Source of the DNA: NORP181 sp047623555
GTDB taxonomy: Bacteria > Pseudomonadota > Alphaproteobacteria > Rhodobacterales > Rhodobacteraceae
NCBI GenBank assembly: GCA_047623555.1
Contig: JBLHMP010000034.1
Coordinates: 1 to 38,340 of the forward strand
Direction of reading: 5' to 3'
DNA length: 38,340 nucleotides
In this document: positions 33,983-38,340 of the stretch, in pieces
Layout: the number at the start of each line of letters is the position of its first letter
How positions within the stretch are numbered: the stretch's first letter is position 1
Position numbers and translations under genes: made by a program
The notes under the pieces: model-generated
What the model was told of the DNA's origin: nothing
The model's input: the letters and a program-made list of their open reading frames with translations, nothing else
Database searches by the model: none

Positions 33983-35266
33983 ATGAAACTGAAACTAACC
34001 ACTCTGGCGCTGGGCGCTGCTATGATCGCAGGCCCGACTTTGGCCGATCTTGTTTTGCCATCACTGAGTTACCGGACCGGACCTTACGCGGTTGGAGGTA
34101 TTCCTCTGGCCGACGGCTATGCCGATTATTTCACCATGGTCAACGCACGTGATGGCGGCATTGGCGGCATCCCTGTTCGAGTGCTGGAATGTGAAACCGG
34201 CTATAACACTGAAAAAGGTGTTGAATGTTATGAGTCAACCAAGGGCGAAGGCGCTTTGTTGTATCAACCTTTCTCGACAGGCATCACCTATCAGTTGATC
34301 CCCAAAGTCACTGCTGACGGCATTCCGATGCACACAATGGGCTATGGGCGAACCTCTGCTGCCAACGGCAAAGTGTTTTCAAATGTGTTTAACTACCCGA
34401 CAAACTATTGGGATGCGGCGTCGGTTGCCATCAACTACTTGCTGGATGAAAACGATGGCGACATCAAAGGCCGTAAGGTCGCGCTGTTGTACCATAACTC
34501 GGCCTACGGCAAAGAGCCGATCCGCACACTGGAAGCACTGAGTGAAAAGCATGGTTTTGAGCTGAGTCTCTTGCCTGTTGATCACCCTGGTCAGGAGCAG
34601 AAATCGCAATGGCTGCAAATCCGCCGCGAAAAGCCTGACACAGTTTTGATGTGGGGCTGGGGCGTGATGAACCAGGTGGCGATTCAGGAAGCCGCGAACA
34701 TTCGCTATCCGATGGAAGACTTTATCGGTGTGTGGTGGTCCGGTGCCGAGGCTGACGTGATCCCTGCCGGTGCAGGATCAGATGGCTATAAATCCCTGAC
34801 CATGAATGGTGTTGGCAATGGATTTCCAATCTACGACGATATCCAGAAATACGTAGTTGACGCTGGCAATGCTGCTGGCGCTGGCGATCAGATTGGTACG
34901 GTTTTGTACAACCGGACAATCTATGCTGGTTTCCTTGCACATATGGCAATCCTGAAGGCTCAGGAAATTCATGGTGTGGCGGACATCACGCCTGAGATGA
35001 TGCGCGATGGCATGGAAAACCTGGATATCACCGAAGCGTTGATGGCCAAATACGGTTTGGCTGGGTTTGGTCCCGAGTTCAAAGTGAGCTGTGAAAATCA
35101 CGGTGGGCCTGGTCTTGGCGCTGTCCAGCAATGGGATGCGACAGCGGGTGTTTGGAATCAGATTTCTGAGTTCAAAGCTTCGGATAAAAGCGTCATCAAT
35201 CCGCTGATTGAAGAAGACAGCAATGCATATGCTGCAGAAAACAACATCGAAGAGCACTGCATGTAA
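33983..35266 (+). CDS. Periplasmic substrate-binding protein, Leu/Ile/Val-type family
   Basis: A 427-residue type I periplasmic binding protein. A Sec signal peptide (residues 1-21, ending PTLA) is cleaved before DLVLPSLSYRTGPYAVGG. The chain then shows the two-lobed layout of the peripla_BP_6 family (VAINYLLDENDGDIKGRKVALLYHNSAYGKE, a typical interdomain region given here in two joined parts). It is longer than LivJ/LivK (about 350), as is usual for relatives that bind larger, often aromatic, acids. No lipobox is seen, so it is soluble. ATG 33983 follows GGGAGGA at 9-base spacing. Hairpins flank the gene. Confidence 0.85.
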   Translation: MKLKLTTLALGAAMIAGPTLADLVLPSLSYRTGPYAVGGIPLADGYADYFTMVNARDGGIGGIPVRVLECETGYNTEKGVECYESTKGEGALLYQPFSTGITYQLIPKVTADGIPMHTMGYGRTSAANGKVFSNVFNYPTNYWDAASVAINYLLDENDGDIKGRKVALLYHNSAYGKEPIRTLEALSEKHGFELSLLPVDHPGQEQKSQWLQIRREKPDTVLMWGWGVMNQVAIQEAANIRYPMEDFIGVWWSGAEADVIPAGAGSDGYKSLTMNGVGNGFPIYDDIQKYVVDAGNAAGAGDQIGTVLYNRTIYAGFLAHMAILKAQEIHGVADITPEMMRDGMENLDITEALMAKYGLAGFGPEFKVSCENHGGPGLGAVQQWDATAGVWNQISEFKASDKSVINPLIEEDSNAYAAENNIEEHCM

Positions 35267-35276
35267 GCGACCGGAT

Positions 35277-35336
35277 GCCCCGGATCATCTGGGGCCTTTG
35301 ACATAATCGGTGCGGCGCACACATGTTCGCCGCACC
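35277..35336 (+). terminator. Tandem hairpins after the binding-protein gene
   Basis: The first stem is 35277-35284 with 35288-35295 (one G-T pair, 3-base loop), followed by CTTTG. The second is a perfect 9-bp stem, GGTGCGGCG (35309-35317) with 35328-35336. Neither has a long T run. They probably act as a partial stop or a 3' protective structure, reducing transcription into the ATPase and ligase genes. Confidence 0.5.
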
Positions 35337-35399
35337 TGACACCCAAGCCCACGGATCAAACCGACCCGAATAAAATGGGTATGTGCAAGGAAAGCCGAG

Positions 35400-36224
35400 A
35401 TGCTGGACGCCGGAAATACCAAAGAGACCTTGCTAGAGGTCAACAATATCGAGGTGATCTATAATCACGTGATCCTCGTTCTCAAAGGTGTCAGCCTGAG
35501 TGTCCCCAAGGGAGGGATCACTGCTCTTTTGGGCGGCAATGGCGCGGGAAAATCGACCACTCTCAAGGCGATATCCAATTTGCTGGGCTCGGAACGTGGT
35601 GATGTGACCAAAGGCACGGTCAAATATCGCGGCACCGAAGTGCAGAATGGCGATCCTGCGGACATGGTACGTCAGGGCGTTGTTCAGGTGATGGAAGGCC
35701 GTCACTGTTTTGAACACCTGACCATCGAAGAAAACCTGCTGACCGGGTTTTACACCCGCAAAGCTAGCAAAGCGCAGATGCATGAAGACCTTGAAAAGGT
35801 CTATACCTATTTCCCCCGCCTGAAAGAGCGAAGCAAATCGCTGGCTGGCTATACTTCGGGCGGAGAACAACAGATGTGCGCCATTGGGCGGGCGTTGATG
35901 GCGTCCCCCGAAACCATTCTTTTGGACGAACCCAGCATGGGTCTGGCACCGCAGCTGGTCGAAGAGATATTTGGCATCGTGAAAGACCTGAACGAAAAAG
36001 AAGGCGTGTCGTTCCTGCTGGCGGAACAGAACACCAATGTGGCGCTGCGGTTCGCCCATTATGGCTATATCCTTGAGAGCGGACGCGTCGTTATGGACGG
36101 CCCTGCGGATGAGCTTCGCGAGAACCCGGACGTTAAGGAATTTTATCTGGGCATATCGGATGACGGGCGCAAATCCTTTCGCGACGTACGGTCCTATCGT
36201 CGTCGCAAGCGGTGGCTGAGCTAA
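35400..36224 (+). CDS. livF: Branched-chain-type ABC transporter ATPase, LivF family
   Basis: A 274-residue ABC ATPase, the second of the pair. Walker A is GGNGAGKST, the signature AGYTSGGEQQMCAIGRAL and Walker B ILLDEPSMGLAP, with the LivF-type AEQNTNVALR after it. It is longer than ordinary LivF (about 235) because of a basic tail, GRKSFRDVRSYRRRKRWLS, which I associate with ligase-linked systems. AAGGAAA sits upstream of ATG 35400. It is separated from the binding-protein gene by 133 bases with two hairpins and from the ligase gene by 16 bases. Confidence 0.88.
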   Translation: MLDAGNTKETLLEVNNIEVIYNHVILVLKGVSLSVPKGGITALLGGNGAGKSTTLKAISNLLGSERGDVTKGTVKYRGTEVQNGDPADMVRQGVVQVMEGRHCFEHLTIEENLLTGFYTRKASKAQMHEDLEKVYTYFPRLKERSKSLAGYTSGGEQQMCAIGRALMASPETILLDEPSMGLAPQLVEEIFGIVKDLNEKEGVSFLLAEQNTNVALRFAHYGYILESGRVVMDGPADELRENPDVKEFYLGISDDGRKSFRDVRSYRRRKRWLS

Positions 36225-36240
36225 GGCAGGATTAACAATC

Positions 36241-37458
36241 ATGAGTTTTTACGATACTCTGGAAACCCGCTCGGCGGATGAACGGGCGGCGGATTACGCC
36301 GTTGCTTTGACTGCTCAGATTGAGCGGGCAAAAAATGTGTCCGGCTATAACGGCGCGTTTCGCGGGTTAAAGTCGACGGATTACCGCGATGCGGCCGCGC
36401 TCGCGACACTGCCGGTTTTGCGGAAATCCGATTTAGGCAAAGCGCAGGCTATGAGCCCGCCGTTTGGCGGGTTCACAACGAAACCCGCGTCGGGGTTTGC
36501 GCATGTCTTTCAGTCGCCGGGTCCGATCTATGAACCGGGCAGCACCGATAAAGACTGGTGGCGGTTTGGCCGGGTTCTGCATGCCGTGGGTATTGGCCCC
36601 GGAGACATTGTGCAGAACTGCTTTAGCTATCACCTGACCCCGGCTGGCATGCTGTTTGAGAGCGGCGCGCGGGCTGTTGGTGCCACTGTGCTGCCTGCGG
36701 GCACCGGCCAATCCGAACTACAGGTTACCGCCGCGCGCGATGTGGGCGTCACCGCCTATGCTGGCACACCGGATTTCCTCAAGGTGATCCTGGACAAGGC
36801 TGATGAGATGGGCGTGACCCTTGGCATCACCAAGGCCACAGTTGGCGGCGGTGCCTTGTTTCCGTCTTTGCGCGCCGAATACGCCGATCGTGGCATTGCC
36901 TGTTTGCAGTCCTATGCCACTGCTGATCTGGGCAACATTGCCTATGAAAGCAACGCGATGGAGGGGATGATCGTCGATGAACAGGTCATCGTCGAAATAG
37001 TTACTCCCGGCACTGGCACCCCCGTGCCGATGGGCGACGTCGGCGAAGTCATCGTTACATCGCTGAACCCCGATTATCCGCTGATCCGCTTTGCCACTGG
37101 CGATCTTAGTGCGATTATGCCGGGTCAAAGCCCTTGCGGTCGCACCAACATGCGCATCAAGGGCTGGATGGGTCGGGCGGATCAGACCACCAAGATCAAA
37201 GGCATGTTCGTGCGTCCCGAACAGGTGGCCGCGTTGGTCGCCAAACACGACGAAATCGTCAAGGCGCGGGTCGTTGCCAGCCGTCAGGGCGAAATGGACA
37301 TGTTAACCGTGCAGATCGAAGCCTCAGGCGGCGACGAGGCCGCATTTGCGGCAACGGTCAAGGATGTGCTGAAACTAAAAGGCGTGATTGAGGTGGTTGC
37401 GCCGGGAACCCTAGCCAAAGACGGGTTGGTGATCGAGGATCAGCGCAAATATGATTAG
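36241..37458 (+). CDS. Phenylacetate-CoA ligase (PaaK)-like protein
   Basis: A 405-residue relative of PaaK. C-terminal features are clear: SYATADLGNIAYES as the A5-type motif, RFATGDLSAIMPGQSPCGRT (cysteine-bearing, as in PaaK) and the hinge GWMGRADQTTKIKGMFVRPEQ. The N-terminal phosphate-binding loop (SSGTTG in PaaK) is not present; the equivalent region reads VFQSPGPIYEPGST. It may therefore use ATP differently, or have lost adenylation. If active it would form a CoA ester of an aryl or alkyl acid brought in by the transporter. It is last in the operon, 16 bases after livF. Confidence 0.75.
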   Translation: MSFYDTLETRSADERAADYAVALTAQIERAKNVSGYNGAFRGLKSTDYRDAAALATLPVLRKSDLGKAQAMSPPFGGFTTKPASGFAHVFQSPGPIYEPGSTDKDWWRFGRVLHAVGIGPGDIVQNCFSYHLTPAGMLFESGARAVGATVLPAGTGQSELQVTAARDVGVTAYAGTPDFLKVILDKADEMGVTLGITKATVGGGALFPSLRAEYADRGIACLQSYATADLGNIAYESNAMEGMIVDEQVIVEIVTPGTGTPVPMGDVGEVIVTSLNPDYPLIRFATGDLSAIMPGQSPCGRTNMRIKGWMGRADQTTKIKGMFVRPEQVAALVAKHDEIVKARVVASRQGEMDMLTVQIEASGGDEAAFAATVKDVLKLKGVIEVVAPGTLAKDGLVIEDQRKYD

Positions 37459-37572
37459 GATCGGAACTTGTGTTGGCCGTTATTCACCGGGCGGCTCAGA
37501 CAGATCAGGTTTCAGATGTGACAATGTCAGCTTTGGGCGAGATAGCAGCCGTGTTTCACGGATAAGCGCCCC

Positions 37573-38055
37573 TTGGGACAAATGGTTGATCCGTGCACAC
37601 TGTCGAAAGCAGCTTTGGAGTGCACGGCCCAACACTATAACTTAGGGACCTATGATGCGCTGCATCCTTTGGATGCCATCACCCAAAGCCGCAGATATTC
37701 AAATTACCAAGCGCCCGACAGTTTTATAGGGAACCACTATACATTCCGCCCTATTTCAAGGTCGCCAGTGTTGGCGAAATTGGCCGCTTTTACGCCATCG
37801 GAGCAACAACAGGTGAGCCCGGATATTGAAGACGATCAGGCCGTTGTACAGATCAGTGACACCGGCCTGGAAGAGCGCAATATGGCAGATCTGCAAGAAC
37901 CGTTTATGACAACAAAACCATCCGGTATGGGGCTGGGCCTGACGGTTTCGGTGCAGATTGTCAAATACATGAATGGGCGTATCGAGGCGCGTGAAACCGG
38001 TAAAGGCGGTGCCGAATTTATCCTTTGGTTGCCGCTATCAAAGAATAAATCATGA
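37573..38055 (+). pseudogene. Remnant of a DctB-like sensor histidine kinase
   Basis: An open frame of 160 codons joins two unrelated parts of a DctB-type kinase. Its first part has SNYQAPDSFIGNHYTFRP, close to the sensor-domain stretch of C4-dicarboxylate sensors. The continuation, YFKVASVGEIGRFYAIGATT, lies one base out of frame; restoring one missing C at about 37751 gives the family FRPYF. The end of the frame is the last part of the ATPase domain (DTG, EPFMTTKPSGMGLGL, GGAEFILWLPL). The membrane segment, the rest of the sensor, HisKA and the N box are missing. A damaged DTGLEERN replaces DTGPGI. No active kinase can be made. Confidence 0.75.
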
Positions 38056-38241
38056 ATATTTTTATCGTATCCAGCTTCGGTGGAGAGATTGATAATAGCG
38101 GTGCTATAATCCTGCCCGAAGCGGTTCTCTTTGAGCAAGGGAAAGCAAATATTTCACCGCAATTGGTGCTGTTTCTTAAGCAGGTTTGCGGCCCCTGGCT
38201 CACCGTTCTAAAAAATTCTGGAGTTCCAATTTCTGAGGCCA
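38052..38241 (+). pseudogene. OmpA-like domain fragment cut by an IS3 element
   Basis: From ATG 38052, overlapping the kinase remnant's stop, a frame reads MNIFIVSSFGGEIDNSGAI and then LPEAVLFEQGKANISPQLVL. The VLF..GKA.is pattern is that of OmpA/MotB peptidoglycan-binding domains. The match breaks off after about 63 residues, exactly where a candidate IS end starts (38242); beyond this the frame stays open but reads into IS sequence. Only about 13 residues precede the domain, so its N-terminal part is also missing. It looks like a relic with both ends gone. The original protein type, whether envelope, motor-like or defence-associated, cannot be told. Confidence 0.5.
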
Positions 38242-38340
38242 TGAACCAGACCGGGTTTACGGGAGAGCGTAAAGCTTGGAAGGTAAGTCATGACAAAAGG
38301 AAATTCAGGGAACCGTTTTTCGACAGAAGTGCGGGCGCGC
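38242..38340 (+). mobile_element. Left end of an IS3-family insertion sequence
   Basis: TGAACCAGACCGGGTTTACG (38242-38261) resembles the TGAACCGxxCCGGG-type terminal repeat of IS3-family elements, and the transposase orfA starts 48 bases further on, the usual spacing. The rest of the element lies outside the window, so the right end and target duplication cannot be checked. Confidence 0.6.
38290..38340 (+). CDS. IS3-family transposase OrfA, first 17 codons
   Basis: MTKGNSGNRFSTEVRAR is the start of an IS3-family OrfA, whose members open with a short basic stretch and then (Y/F)SxEVRxRAVRMV. OrfA carries the helix-turn-helix that binds the IS ends and is normally joined to OrfB by a -1 frameshift. 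The window ends before the helix-turn-helix. A GGAAGG at about 38278 could serve as its ribosome site. Confidence 0.7.
   Translation, partial: MTKGNSGNRFSTEVRAR

Noticed and set aside
35433..36242. A 269-codon minus-strand frame opposite livF
   Set aside because: It runs antisense to intact Walker and signature motifs and has no family features.
1..38340. CRISPR arrays, tRNA or rRNA genes
   Set aside because: No regularly spaced repeats and no tRNA- or rRNA-like stretches were seen by reading; a dedicated search was not possible.

Overview
The window looks like a chromosomal segment of a Roseobacter-group alphaproteobacterium (Rhodobacteraceae). The reasons are moderate-to-high GC, an lspA/DUF3035/paired-M16-peptidase block, a deoC plus two-domain ALDH16 pair, saccharopine dehydrogenases of the roseobacter type, a MutL with an endonuclease motif, and a long branched-chain-type ABC operon bracketed by two acyl-CoA ligase genes. 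Nothing indicates a plasmid or prophage. No rRNA, tRNA or CRISPR array was seen.

Layout. 1-3451 (+): the 3' end of lspA, a DUF3035 lipoprotein, then an active and an inactive M16 peptidase. 3589-4005: a free-standing ACT-domain protein. 7362-4032 (-): deoC followed by ALDH16, a deoxyribose breakdown pair. 7452-8507: a small mercury-resistance-like module, with a MerR-type regulator divergent from a MerT-like membrane protein and a GDCCVxC protein and a MerR-style operator between them. 8511-9073: a REP-associated tyrosine transposase (RAYT) flanked by two exact inverted REP copies; a third REP lies in the ABC operon at 32.8 kb. 9081-12662 (-): fused 5-oxoprolinase, divergent from mutL-rmuC (+). 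15864-17711 (-): a PEP mutase/isocitrate lyase family protein and an ada gene broken by three clustered indels. 17870-18184: DUF3775. 18285-21793 (-): the two saccharopine-pathway enzymes, a glutathione S-transferase and a histidine phosphatase. 22005-24770 (+): a formate dehydrogenase alpha subunit with no partner subunits beside it, closed by a strong hairpin. 24818-26066: DUF1330 divergent from a LysR regulator. 26074-28673 (-): a two-component pair.

28928-37458 (+) is the largest functional unit: a FadD-like acyl-CoA ligase, LivG-type ATPase, LivH and LivM permeases, a periplasmic binding protein, LivF-type ATPase and a PaaK-like ligase. The arrangement suggests uptake of an organic acid followed by CoA activation, with the substrate unknown. 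After 37459 the DNA is a scrapyard: a decayed DctB-like sensor kinase, an OmpA-like fragment, and the left end of an IS3-family element that appears to interrupt it and runs off the window.

The most notable points are the RAYT/REP set with a replaced catalytic tyrosine, the mer-like module without a mercuric reductase, the ada gene with three frameshifts in about 60 bases, the orphan formate dehydrogenase lacking one expected iron-sulfur site, and the dual-ligase ABC operon. I found no single clearly new defence or mobile system; the closest to undescribed biology are the small mer-like module and the dual-ligase transporter operon.
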